A stretch of DNA of 33,236 nucleotides from the IMG/VR virus record IMGVR_UViG_3300022905_000555, positions 1-33,236 of that record; one strand, given 5' to 3'. Both the position numbers and the translations under genes were made by a program. The notes beneath the pieces are model-generated. The model saw only the letters and a program-made list of their open reading frames with translations. It was not told the origin of the DNA and did not search any database. Of the stretch, positions 7,406 through 14,887 are shown piece after piece (positions within the stretch are counted from its first letter, which is position 1; the number at the start of each line of letters is the position of its first letter). Source of the DNA: a virus.

Positions 7406-8240
7406 TCCAGTATGCTTCTGTTCTATTAACCATAATGTCTTTCTTTTGTGACTTACCTGTATCCTTGCGTCCACCTTTCATATGATCCATCCACTTGCCT
7501 AGTGGACCATTAATAAGAGGATGCCCTCCGCCGCCTGACTTTGCTTCTTTGAGATACATTTCTGCACTGTAATCGTGTGATGGAAATTCGCTATATTTCT
7601 TTAGCAGCTCGCCAAACACATAACTGTCGTGCCATTCTTCTAATGTAAAGATACCGTTCTCAGCATCCTCGTACATACGCTCAAAGTCTTCTAAGAAACT
7701 GTGGCACACAGGATGATTTAGATTCATACCGTAGAAGCCACACTCTGGCCAAGTCTGCGATCCTTTACCTCTACCAACATATGTGATATAAGCATTGTTA
7801 GGAAGTAGTTCTGCAAAGTCTTCGTAATTCCAAGGACTGTGAATAAAGCTGTCTGCATCCATCCACACACACCACCCCTTAGAGCGTGTACAAGCGTCAT
7901 ACACTGCGTATGTTTTATTAGCGAACCTAACTGCATCCCACTTGAATTCTTTGTTCCAATCCTTGCGTGTGTGACGCTGTGGTTCATTGCTAACGTCTCC
8001 GTTAGCTTTAGGCACATCACGCCATTTGTCTTTAAATGCATTTAATTTAGGTAGCACTGCTTTTGCATCTAATATTTCAATACGAATTGGATCAGGATTA
8101 CGAGGAATACAATCTTCTGCATATACTAGCAGCTTAATACGCTTGTCTACTTTTGCAGCAAAGCTGTCTAAAAAACGCTGTCCGTATTTTACTAACCCTG
8201 ACGGATGAAATGTTGTTACTACTGTAATTTGTTTATTCAT
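7395..8240 (-). CDS. GT-A-fold glycosyltransferase (DAD motif)
   Basis: 281 aa from the ATG at 8240, whose first bases overlap the upstream stop (ATGA). It reads as a GT-A nucleotide-sugar transferase: an N-terminal strand ITVVTTFHPSG, then GWCVWMDADSFIHSPW (122-137) with the metal-binding DAD at 128-130, then an acceptor-side segment ECGFYGMNLNHP and EEWHDSYVFGELL. The DAD between hydrophobic residues and the later HDSYV acidic patch are typical of small phage and bacterial transferases that add hexoses to envelope glycans. No signal peptide or membrane helix is present, so it acts in the cytoplasm. Sugar specificity cannot be read from the sequence. Confidence 0.78.
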   Translation of the reverse strand: MNKQITVVTTFHPSGLVKYGQRFLDSFAAKVDKRIKLLVYAEDCIPRNPDPIRIEILDAKAVLPKLNAFKDKWRDVPKANGDVSNEPQRHTRKDWNKEFKWDAVRFANKTYAVYDACTRSKGWCVWMDADSFIHSPWNYEDFAELLPNNAYITYVGRGKGSQTWPECGFYGMNLNHPVCHSFLEDFERMYEDAENGIFTLEEWHDSYVFGELLKKYSEFPSHDYSAEMYLKEAKSGGGGHPLINGPLGKWMDHMKGGRKDTGKSQKKDIMVNRTEAYWNEI

Positions 8241-9169
8241 TTTGTTGCCCACTTCCTTAAATGTGTCCATGCTGTTCCGTCTTTAAGTTCGTCTAATGTC
8301 CAGTGCATCTGCGCCATTTTTTGGACCCAAAGTTCTCTATCAAATTCTTTTATATTTTCTAAATCTTTTAAATCAGAATGGGCAACGGCTGCTGCTTGGC
8401 TCCTGTCAGCGTCTAACACAAATACAGGAACACCCTGTATAGCAGCAGCAACAGCAGGACTGCTATTGTAATTAATGACAGCATGTGCATTTTCAAAATC
8501 TTGTAGTAAGTTTGCACTATGAGTTATAGTTACATTTGTCATTCTGTATCTAGCCAATGCACGTTTATGTTCTAGTATTTTTTTATCGCCTGGATGAAAT
8601 CTAATAACTATGGGTCTATCTGAATACTTTTTAACATGGGTAATAGTTTTAATTAACCAAGGAAGTACTGCTTGCCCGCCCATGCTCCATCCTCCGTCTC
8701 GCTGACAGCAAATTAATATATTTTTTCCGTTGTGTTGCATTGGCTTTAACGAAATACCTAAACGTTGTTGAATTAAATTCCACCGAGCAGGATCAGGAGT
8801 TGCGTTACAGTATTCGCCGGTATTTGGAAAAATACCGTCGTAACTAAATCTTAAAAATTTATTACGATTTTGAGGATCAGCATACAAAAATAAATTACTG
8901 TCTACAATAATGCTACGCTTATTATCTCGTTTTTGTTTTTCAAATACATCTTGTCGTAATTTTAAATGCAAACTGTTTTTACTATTTTCGTGAACAAACC
9001 CCTGCACTACTGCTACATCTGCATTTACAGGAGTATAGTCAGTTACAATAGTTCCTTGATCTCCGGAGCGCCATACACCTTCAATGAAGTTAACAATGAT
9101 TGCTGGTTTTTCAGGATTAGTGTTGCCTGGAGGAATACCCATTAGATACGATGCTACTTTTATAGTCAC
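8237..9169 (-). CDS. Capsule-synthesis-like glycosyltransferase, paralogue 2 (RFHP motif, GTG start)
   Basis: 310 aa if started at the GTG at 9169. I chose this start because GTGA overlaps the upstream TGA by 4 nt and an AGGAG sits 8 nt before it; the upstream ATG at 9196 would overlap by 31 nt. Domain order: N-terminal half with IVDSNLFLYADP and an RFSYDGIFPNTGEYCN segment, ILICCQRDGGWSMGG (151-165), DRPIVIRFHP (184-193), INYNSSPAVAAAIQGVPVFVLD, and a C-terminal WTLDELKDGTAW. The RxHP plus NSSP/GVP pattern matches the neighbouring paralogue and recalls capsule-synthesis (KpsS/KpsC-type) transferases. Of the three paralogues this keeps the fullest set of features. Likely a cytoplasmic transferase acting on envelope glycans. 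Confidence 0.58.
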   Translation of the reverse strand: MTIKVASYLMGIPPGNTNPEKPAIIVNFIEGVWRSGDQGTIVTDYTPVNADVAVVQGFVHENSKNSLHLKLRQDVFEKQKRDNKRSIIVDSNLFLYADPQNRNKFLRFSYDGIFPNTGEYCNATPDPARWNLIQQRLGISLKPMQHNGKNILICCQRDGGWSMGGQAVLPWLIKTITHVKKYSDRPIVIRFHPGDKKILEHKRALARYRMTNVTITHSANLLQDFENAHAVINYNSSPAVAAAIQGVPVFVLDADRSQAAAVAHSDLKDLENIKEFDRELWVQKMAQMHWTLDELKDGTAWTHLRKWATK

Positions 9170-9993
9170 TGAATAGTCTCCTGAAGTGTATTCCATGCAA
9201 ATCCGTTTTCCATTTCTTCTTGGGTAAATTGTGCATACGATAAGTGTTTCATAAATGCAAACATTTCATCTTCTGACGGGACTCTAGGATTTTCAATATT
9301 ATTTAACTCTGTTTCTGCAATTACTTGCGCAGCATTTGGGCCTAAACTTATAGCACATTTCCCTTCAATTAATGCTTCAGTTGCAGCAATGCTATTATAT
9401 GTTACTAAACAATGTACATCATTAGCAAGTGCTTGTTGAATTGTTTGATCAGTTACTCTAGAACTTCTGTTAGGTTTCATTCTAATTTCTATAGGGCGAT
9501 CAGTTAATGTTTTTATTTTTTCTACTAGCTGATTAGTCCAATCTTCAGCAGTGCCTTGATCCCATAAACTCATAACTTTATCACTGGGCGGGCATACTAA
9601 AATCTTACTGCCAGGAGTAAATGGTTTCCAAATATTATTCCAAGAACCCATAATAGTTGTTAGTCTATCATCCGAACGTTCAATTATTGGTCCAGAATTC
9701 TGTAAGGCGTTACGGGTTATTCTATGCCATCTTTTGTGTTTCCAGTTACCAAAATAACCAGTATCGATAGCATAAAATTCTCTATTTGTTTTCCAGCAAT
9801 GCTTGATTGCTTTTTGACTGCCGCCGCCGAGGCCTCTAATAACAAGAGTTGAAGTTGTATCTTTTTCTTTGTCCCAGTTCGAAGCAGCGCCGTCGGCGCC
9901 TTTAATAAAACTTTTTAGATAAGGATCATAGTCGTGCCCTTTGGCATTCCAATTAAATCCGCCTACACTGTCAATTGCAACTACTTTACCCAT
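9166..9993 (-). CDS. Capsule-synthesis-like glycosyltransferase, paralogue 3 (HP replaced by KP)
   Basis: 275 aa from the ATG at 9993, which overlaps the upstream stop (TAATG) and has GAGG just before it. It follows the same skeleton as its two downstream neighbours: DRPIEIRMKP (165-174), LVTYNSIAATEALIEGKCAISLG (196-218), and a tail with TQEEMENGFAWNTL that parallels TLDELKDGTAWTHL in paralogue 2. The conserved His of the HP motif is Lys here. If that His is catalytic, as proposed for capsule Kdo transferases, this copy may be inactive or altered in activity. An N-terminal RGLGGGSQKAIKHC loop is glycine-rich. It could be a partner subunit of the other two. Function is inferred only from the paralogues. 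Confidence 0.5.
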   Translation of the reverse strand: MGKVVAIDSVGGFNWNAKGHDYDPYLKSFIKGADGAASNWDKEKDTTSTLVIRGLGGGSQKAIKHCWKTNREFYAIDTGYFGNWKHKRWHRITRNALQNSGPIIERSDDRLTTIMGSWNNIWKPFTPGSKILVCPPSDKVMSLWDQGTAEDWTNQLVEKIKTLTDRPIEIRMKPNRSSRVTDQTIQQALANDVHCLVTYNSIAATEALIEGKCAISLGPNAAQVIAETELNNIENPRVPSEDEMFAFMKHLSYAQFTQEEMENGFAWNTLQETIQ

Positions 9994-10667
9994 TAGGACC
10001 TCATCATATTCTGTAATTCTATTTTCCATTCTGTATGGTACTCGCAGTTTCTATAATTTTCAAACCATGGGCCGCCTTCTGTATAATGTATTAATTTAGG
10101 AGTTTTGATGTTATCGTATACGCCTACTAAGTAGTTCCAGGTGTGATCTAATGCACCTACTTCTTCGTCCCTAAGCCAACTAAGGCGATGTAGATATGCT
10201 CCGTTAATTTCTGGATCATTAACTAAGTCTTGTGTAAGTCTAGCATTGCTAGGATGACCGCAGTTGATCAACATTACACTTGACCAGTTCTTGCGTGGAT
10301 AAACAGTTTGTTTCTGTCCGTCCATCTTCATGCCTTCTTTAGGAGTGTAATCGTGTTGTACACACATAACTGCATACCTATCGTCTGCTTGTGCAAATAG
10401 TTCTGCAATGTCTGTAGTAATCAACATGTCGCAGTCCATAAACACTGCCCATCCTTTAAAGTTCATTAGTTCAGGTACAAGAAATCGTGTAAAGGTAAAT
10501 TCAGTACTTGCAAGTTTATCAACTGGTCTAGTATACCATCCTGCATCTCTAAGCTCTTGTTGTTTTAACGGATGTACTACTGCATCTTTGCTTCTTGTTT
10601 GGATGCTGTGCTTGCACACTTGATATGCAATATCTTCCCGTGTATCGTATCCTACAAATACTTTCAT
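9993..10667 (-). CDS. GT8-like glycosyltransferase (DCD motif)
   Basis: 224 aa from the ATG at 10667 (TAATG overlap with the fusion gene upstream). The N-terminus MKVFVGYDTREDIAYQV is a typical GT-A start. GWAVFMDCDMLITTDIAELF (72-91) carries the DCD metal and nucleotide-sugar motif at 78-80. SSVMLINCGHPSN and, near the C-terminus, DHTWNYLVG with LIHYTEGGPWFENY give the His-rich metal ligand region of family 8 transferases. The pattern fits a retaining transferase of the GT8 kind using a UDP-sugar, working in the cytoplasm on a lipid-linked or LPS acceptor. It is second in the late sugar operon. Substrate cannot be read from the sequence. Confidence 0.75.
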   Translation of the reverse strand: MKVFVGYDTREDIAYQVCKHSIQTRSKDAVVHPLKQQELRDAGWYTRPVDKLASTEFTFTRFLVPELMNFKGWAVFMDCDMLITTDIAELFAQADDRYAVMCVQHDYTPKEGMKMDGQKQTVYPRKNWSSVMLINCGHPSNARLTQDLVNDPEINGAYLHRLSWLRDEEVGALDHTWNYLVGVYDNIKTPKLIHYTEGGPWFENYRNCEYHTEWKIELQNMMRS

Positions 10668-11443
10668 TAATCTTCTCTCTCTATATCTTCTTCTATACAA
10701 TGCTCTCCGTATTGTATTTCTACTATTCTACAAGGAACATCAAACGGATTAGTCAATTGATGCCATTCGCCTACTGGGATTTCAAATGCTTGATGTACTG
10801 TTAATTCTCTAGGTGGCAAACTGTATCCGTTTGGCATCTTACTGTGTACAATACACGCACCTTCACTAACCATCCAATGTTCTGAACGATAATCGTGTCG
10901 TTGCATGCTTAAACTTTTTCCCGGATCAACAGTAAGTTCTTTTACTTTGCATCCTTCGACTTCATGGAGTACACGATAATATCCCCATTGACGTTCTGTC
11001 TTAGGTGCTTTCCATTCGTCAAGAATCCAACTGCTTGAGTTTTTCTTATGCTCTCCACCAACTCCGAAAGCAAATTCGACATAGGGCATGCTTCCGTATA
11101 CTTTATATTCCGGAGTTGTTGTATTAGTTCTATCACCACCATTTGCAAAAATAACTTTTGTTTCAGTACCGTGTGTACTTAATGTATGAAAGATTGCCTG
11201 ACATGCTGTATTGTCGCTGTCGTCAAAACCTATGACCTTGTCCACACATGCTAATTCTTTAATAATAGCAACACGTTCTTCAAATGGCATAAACGGTCTG
11301 CCTTTTTTACGAGTCAACCAATTATCACTGTTAACTCCGACAATCAATTTAGAGCCAAGTTTTTTTGCTTCTTTAAAGTAGGCGATATGACCACTGTGAA
11401 GTGGGTCAAAGCCTCCTGTAACTAATACTACACGATGTTTCAT
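10667..11443 (-). CDS. Bifunctional nucleotidyltransferase-cupin fusion
   Basis: 258 aa in two parts. Residues 1-145 form a cytidylyltransferase of the TagD/HldE-like superfamily: GGFDPLHSGHI (10-20) with the HxGH motif at 16-19, plus VNSDNWLTRKKGRPFMPFEERVAII. Residues 150-250 form a cupin like the C-terminal domain of ManC/mannose-6-phosphate isomerase type II: WGYYRVLHEVEGCKVKELTVDPG, QRHDYRSEHW (181-190), IPVGEWHQLTNP (222-233). The first half would activate a sugar- or polyol-phosphate with CTP, and the second could isomerise or bind a sugar phosphate. The fusion suggests one dedicated precursor for the transferases downstream. It is first in the late sugar operon, with a late-type promoter 5 nt before its ATG. 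Confidence 0.8.
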   Translation of the reverse strand: MKHRVVLVTGGFDPLHSGHIAYFKEAKKLGSKLIVGVNSDNWLTRKKGRPFMPFEERVAIIKELACVDKVIGFDDSDNTACQAIFHTLSTHGTETKVIFANGGDRTNTTTPEYKVYGSMPYVEFAFGVGGEHKKNSSSWILDEWKAPKTERQWGYYRVLHEVEGCKVKELTVDPGKSLSMQRHDYRSEHWMVSEGACIVHSKMPNGYSLPPRELTVHQAFEIPVGEWHQLTNPFDVPCRIVEIQYGEHCIEEDIERED

Positions 11444-11448
11444 GTAGA

Positions 11449-11456
11449 TATTTATG
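11449..11456 (-). promoter_or_regulatory. Late-type promoter CATAAATA for the sugar operon
   Basis: Minus strand CATAAATA, then 5 nt, then the ATG at 11443. In T4 the octamer covers about -13 to -6, so +1 falls on the A of ATG. No separate ribosome-binding site is seen. Confidence 0.7.
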
Positions 11457-11470
11457 TATGTAGTTAATGC

Positions 11471-11478
11471 GCTAAATA
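11471..11478 (+). promoter_or_regulatory. Late-type promoter GCTAAATA for the sulfotransferase gene
   Basis: Plus strand GCTAAATA, then 5 nt, then the ATG at 11484. It faces away from the CATAAATA promoter at 11449-11456, so both units could be fired together by a late sigma factor. Confidence 0.6.
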
Positions 11479-11483
11479 GATAT

Positions 11484-12146
11484 ATGAGTTATTATATAGA
11501 ATCTAAAACACCAGCAGTTTTTATCCATATACCGAAAACTGCTGGGAGAAGTGTATTGACATTAATTAAAAATAATTACAATTACGAAATTATTCCCAAT
11601 GACAGGACTACTAATTTAAATTTTCATAGTACTTTAAAAGACGCAGAAGATTTTGTCAACGAGAAAGATCCTTATGTTTTTTCTATTGTAAGAAATCCTT
11701 GGTGCCGAACTGCTAGCTGGTTTTTCTTTAGACGAGAAGTTCTTCGACAAGGATTAAAGGCATTATATGCAGGTAAAAAAACTAACAAAGTTCAAGATAA
11801 TTATGATATAGTACTCGAAGAATATAACATTATGATTGATAGTTTTGAAAAGTGGTTAACTCGATATCATAATCATGCATGGGATAATACTTGGTTTAAA
11901 TTATCCGATAGTCAGAGTACATGGCTTAAATCTAAATCAATATCAGTTGATAAGGTTATTAAATTTGAAAACATTAACGAAGAAATAACCAACATTGAAA
12001 TATTTAAAAATATGTCGTTGCCTATAACTAACAAAGGCCCTAGTAACATATCTTATAGAGATATTTTTACAAATAGCTATACTGTTAATTTAATTAAATC
12101 GTTATATGAAGAAGATATAGATAATTTTGGTTATACATTTTCATAA
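11484..12146 (+). CDS. Sulfotransferase-family protein
   Basis: 220 aa. Two PAPS-binding signatures of membrane-type sulfotransferases are present: AVFIHIPKTAGRSV (11-24, the 5'-phosphosulfate loop) and FSIVRNPWCRTASWFF (66-81, the 3'-phosphate region). The C-terminal half is helical and charged with no transmembrane segment. A start at 11454 is possible in frame, but 11484 is preferred because a late-type promoter lies at 11471-11478. The enzyme would move sulfate from PAPS to a hydroxyl of a glycan. The APS-kinase-like gene at the window's left edge could supply PAPS. It is alone on the plus strand among sugar genes, and its last 6 nt overlap the end of the convergent glycosyltransferase gene. 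Confidence 0.78.
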   Translation: MSYYIESKTPAVFIHIPKTAGRSVLTLIKNNYNYEIIPNDRTTNLNFHSTLKDAEDFVNEKDPYVFSIVRNPWCRTASWFFFRREVLRQGLKALYAGKKTNKVQDNYDIVLEEYNIMIDSFEKWLTRYHNHAWDNTWFKLSDSQSTWLKSKSISVDKVIKFENINEEITNIEIFKNMSLPITNKGPSNISYRDIFTNSYTVNLIKSLYEEDIDNFGYTFS

Positions 12147-12914
12147 CCATTTTTTAGATTCCATATAAAATCTATCACTAATCTTTGCTGCGCCTTTGCC
12201 AGTCATTACTAATGCGCTGTCTGACTTCTTTGTATGATCACAAAATATTTTATCAATATGTGTAGTATTATATAATTTACTTTTTTCAACAAACGTATCT
12301 TGATCTAAAAATCCGTATACTTTTTTAGAAGTAAAAGAATTTGTTAAACTATTTCCCCAGTCAGTTAATAACGTATTCTTATTTCTAAATGCAACCAAAC
12401 TGACAACAAATCGATTGCCTTTAACAGACAAGCATCCGCAGTCATTAGTGCCTAACATTTTATTAATATCTATTGTACCTTTGCATATAGTATCCATATC
12501 ATATGCTGCTACTGGATGATTACCTGTCCATAGTTTTGATAATGTTATAAATCTATTACAAGCATATACCGAAAACGTCATTAGATGTTTCATTTTTTCT
12601 ACAAGCGTTTCTTCGTTGCAGAATGACAAACCGTGTTTTAATTTTTGTTTGTGTAGTTCGTCTATATGAGGATTTTCTAAATATTTTATAGATTCTAAAC
12701 ACAAGTCATTAATGTATATTTCGTCAATAAAGTCAGTTGTATAATTACACGGCAATAACTTTAAATCTTCTATATCATTATCATCAGGATTAATGATATG
12801 TACATGAATAGTTTTATCAGGATTGTAATGATTAAAACTTCTTACAAATACCTTGCCGTATTTTTTCCAGTACTTAGAGTCACCACCGGTGAATATAGTA
12901 GGGCTATCGATCAT
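12141..12914 (-). CDS. GT-A-fold glycosyltransferase (DMD motif)
   Basis: 257 aa. An N-terminal nucleotide-binding-like strand set (TIFTGGDSKYWKKYGKVFVRSF; TIHVHIINPDD) is followed by NHPVAAYDMDTICKG (132-146) with a DMD motif at 139-141. GCLSVKGNRFVVSLVAFRNKN and YGFLDQDTFVE follow, resembling the acceptor and second acidic regions of small GT-A transferases. No membrane segment. Its ATG overlaps the stop of the FkbM gene upstream (TAATG), so it closes the gene 32 operon. It ends in a 6-nt convergent overlap with the sulfotransferase gene. The family number and sugar are not readable; its place after two methyltransferases suggests work on the same glycan. Confidence 0.62.
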   Translation of the reverse strand: MIDSPTIFTGGDSKYWKKYGKVFVRSFNHYNPDKTIHVHIINPDDNDIEDLKLLPCNYTTDFIDEIYINDLCLESIKYLENPHIDELHKQKLKHGLSFCNEETLVEKMKHLMTFSVYACNRFITLSKLWTGNHPVAAYDMDTICKGTIDINKMLGTNDCGCLSVKGNRFVVSLVAFRNKNTLLTDWGNSLTNSFTSKKVYGFLDQDTFVEKSKLYNTTHIDKIFCDHTKKSDSALVMTGKGAAKISDRFYMESKKWL

Positions 12915-13552
12915 TACACGCCCTCGAATATATAGTCTTCGTTAATTTGATCTACTAATTTATAATTTAAAGATTTCATTAAGTCGAATACTGTATTAGC
13001 AGAGTAATTAAAGTTTTGCAATGCAGAATTAATTTCTAAACATATAATAGGTTTAAATTTTTTAATAGTCAAAAGTCCGCCGTTAATTGCATTAACTTCA
13101 AAGCCTTCAATATCTAAATGTATTAGGTCGCAACTGTCTAAATTTAAATCATCAATTAGCATTGTAGGTATTTTGCCTTTACCTGATATATAATAAGTTC
13201 CTATGTTTATACCTTTTTTAACATGTGATGCAGGCAATGCTATATCAACTAATTGGTGCGTATTACCTAAACATGATTGCATTTTAATAACATTGCTATC
13301 TTGCACATTTTTAACAAGACAAAAGAAATTTAACGGGTTAGGTTCAAATGTGTATACTGTATCAAAAATGCCTGCATAAATTTTAGTATAATACCCAACG
13401 TTTCCGCCTGCTTGAATACAAGTTTTTTTATTCTTAGCATAACCTGCTATTAGCTTAGGTTGTTCATCCCAATTGGCTTTTTGTTTATTTGCGTTAGTTG
13501 CGCCGATTGTTGGAAAATAAAACCCGTTAACTAAAGTTATATTATTTTCCAT
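12914..13552 (-). CDS. FkbM-family methyltransferase, copy B
   Basis: 212 aa. The SAM-dependent FkbM fold is recognisable from KTCIQAGGNVGYYTKIY (43-59, motif I), VYTFEPNPLNFFCLVKN (67-83), MLIDDLNLDSCDLIHLDIEGFEVNAINGG (about 131-159) and a KPIICLEIN strand. FkbM proteins methylate hydroxyls on sugars and other small or polymeric substrates. Motif I has Gln-Ala-Gly-Gly-Asn where the family usually has Asp-x-Gly-Ala-Asn. It is about half identical by eye to the next gene upstream, so the two are a tandem duplication that has diverged. It is likely to methylate a glycan made by the neighbouring transferases. Confidence 0.82.
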   Translation of the reverse strand: MENNITLVNGFYFPTIGATNANKQKANWDEQPKLIAGYAKNKKTCIQAGGNVGYYTKIYAGIFDTVYTFEPNPLNFFCLVKNVQDSNVIKMQSCLGNTHQLVDIALPASHVKKGINIGTYYISGKGKIPTMLIDDLNLDSCDLIHLDIEGFEVNAINGGLLTIKKFKPIICLEINSALQNFNYSANTVFDLMKSLNYKLVDQINEDYIFEGV

Positions 13553-13554
13553 TA

Positions 13555-14187
13555 TTAACTCTTATATTCAAATATAATGTCATCATCTACTATTCCAGTT
13601 TCAGTATATCCTAACTCGATTACTAACTGTTTAACATCGTTATTGGTATGATTATATTTTTCTGCTAGGCCATTTAATTCTAACGCAATTACAGGCTTGC
13701 AGCGTTTTATAGTTTCAATTGCACCTAGTAATGCAAACTTTTCAAATCCTTCGATATCTAAATGTATTAAATCTACAATCGAAAGATTAAAATTATCAAG
13801 TATTAATGTAGGAATAATTCCAGTACCTTTAACACGATACCCACCGCTGTTGGGCTTTTTATGATGTGTTTCATCATATGACAAATTTACAAAGTTTGTT
13901 TCGTTTCCTAAACATCCTTGAAACTTAATAGTTCTATTACTAGTATTTTTTGTTAGGCAATAAAAATTTATTGGATCGGGTTCAAATGTGTAAACTGTAT
14001 CAAAAATGTCTTCATACTTTTTTACATACATGCCAGCATTGCCGCCGGCTTGTACAACTACTCGCTGTTGTTTAGTATATGCAGATACGTTTGTAGGAAC
14101 ATCTTGTCTTCTAGACAAATATCTCCAGCAAGCAACGTCATGCTTGGGCCACCACCAACCGTCTCTAAGTTCTACTAAATGTTCCAT
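13555..14187 (-). CDS. FkbM-family methyltransferase, copy A
   Basis: 210 aa, same architecture as copy B: RVVVQAGGNAGMYVKKY (43-59), VYTFEPDPINFYCLTKN (67-83), a LILDNFNLSIVDLIHLDIEGFEKFALLGA stretch, and KPVIALELN. The N-terminus differs (GWWWPKHDVACWRYL), which may change substrate choice. The ATG at 14187 follows the GT25 gene by 4 nt with a CGGAATA element before it. FkbM methylation of surface sugars typically caps chain ends or changes recognition; in a phage this could alter receptor binding or mask the infected cell (inference). Copies A and B together suggest two methylation sites or acceptors. Confidence 0.82.
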   Translation of the reverse strand: MEHLVELRDGWWWPKHDVACWRYLSRRQDVPTNVSAYTKQQRVVVQAGGNAGMYVKKYEDIFDTVYTFEPDPINFYCLTKNTSNRTIKFQGCLGNETNFVNLSYDETHHKKPNSGGYRVKGTGIIPTLILDNFNLSIVDLIHLDIEGFEKFALLGAIETIKRCKPVIALELNGLAEKYNHTNNDVKQLVIELGYTETGIVDDDIIFEYKS

Positions 14188-14191
14188 GATA

Positions 14192-14887
14192 TTATTCCGT
14201 TTGATCAGTTTGTGTATGTGAAAACCTATCGTATAGGCTATTCATATTTAACATCACTACACTCGGAGTAGTATAATAGACATTACAATAATTTAAGTTA
14301 GGCTGTACATCAGCAGGTAATATCCCAAATTCTTTTGAAGCAGTTACTAGCTTGGTTGCACCTGATGGTTTAATAACATATCCGAAGGCACCTTTGATAT
14401 GATTATTATTCATATGTTTGAACGATCCTCTTTTTTCCGGAGCTCGTTCTTCTAATGGATGAATAGTAATCGGCTTGTCATATTCTAAATTTTGTAGATA
14501 TAATTCTTTTCCGGTGCCGTAGTATAAATGGCGAGTGTAATCTAAATTACAATAATCTTTAAATGAATTTAAAAAATTATCAGGTAATGAATTTATAAAA
14601 TATGCATCGTACTCTAGTACACCTATTGGTTTGTTTAAATCAATACACTTTTTCCAAAGAGTATAATGACTTAAAAAGCAGCCAAGAACTCCTATTGCTC
14701 GTATTTTTTGTTTGCCCCAATGATTGACTACTAATCCTTCGTCTTTCATTATTCCATCAATGTTAGAATAAACACCTTCGTGTAAGTGTACATTAATGTT
14801 GTATTTTTTTCCTGATTGAATCGCTTCGTTTGCTAATCGCGTACTTCGTTCGTCATTTTTTTTATAAATGCAAAAAAAGTCGATCAT
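14192..14887 (-). CDS. Family 25 glycosyltransferase (LPS biosynthesis type)
   Basis: 231 aa. The family 25 signature is clear: IRAIGVLGCFLSHYTLWKKC (63-82) followed by KPIGVLEYDAYF, where the EYDA acidic motif stands for the usual metal-binding ExDA. Further on, GAFGYVIKPSGATKLV matches the GAxGYVIxxxGAxxLL segment. Family 25 enzymes are LPS galactosyl- or glucosyltransferases and collagen transferases. The ATG overlaps the uvsY stop by 4 nt, so this envelope gene is fused translationally to the recombination operon. No signal or membrane segment is seen; it should act on the inner leaflet side of the host membrane. Confidence 0.85.
   Translation of the reverse strand: MIDFFCIYKKNDERSTRLANEAIQSGKKYNINVHLHEGVYSNIDGIMKDEGLVVNHWGKQKIRAIGVLGCFLSHYTLWKKCIDLNKPIGVLEYDAYFINSLPDNFLNSFKDYCNLDYTRHLYYGTGKELYLQNLEYDKPITIHPLEERAPEKRGSFKHMNNNHIKGAFGYVIKPSGATKLVTASKEFGILPADVQPNLNYCNVYYTTPSVVMLNMNSLYDRFSHTQTDQTE

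Noticed and set aside
9170-9196. ATG start at 9196 for capsule-like paralogue 2
   Set aside because: It overlaps the upstream gene by 31 nt, while the GTG at 9169 has AGGAG and a 4-nt GTGA coupling.
11454-11483. Longer sulfotransferase start (ATG at 11454, MYVVNALNRY...)
   Set aside because: It runs through the GCTAAATA late octamer at 11471-11478, and the sulfotransferase fold needs no such extension; the ATG at 11484 fits the 5-nt spacing seen at other genes.
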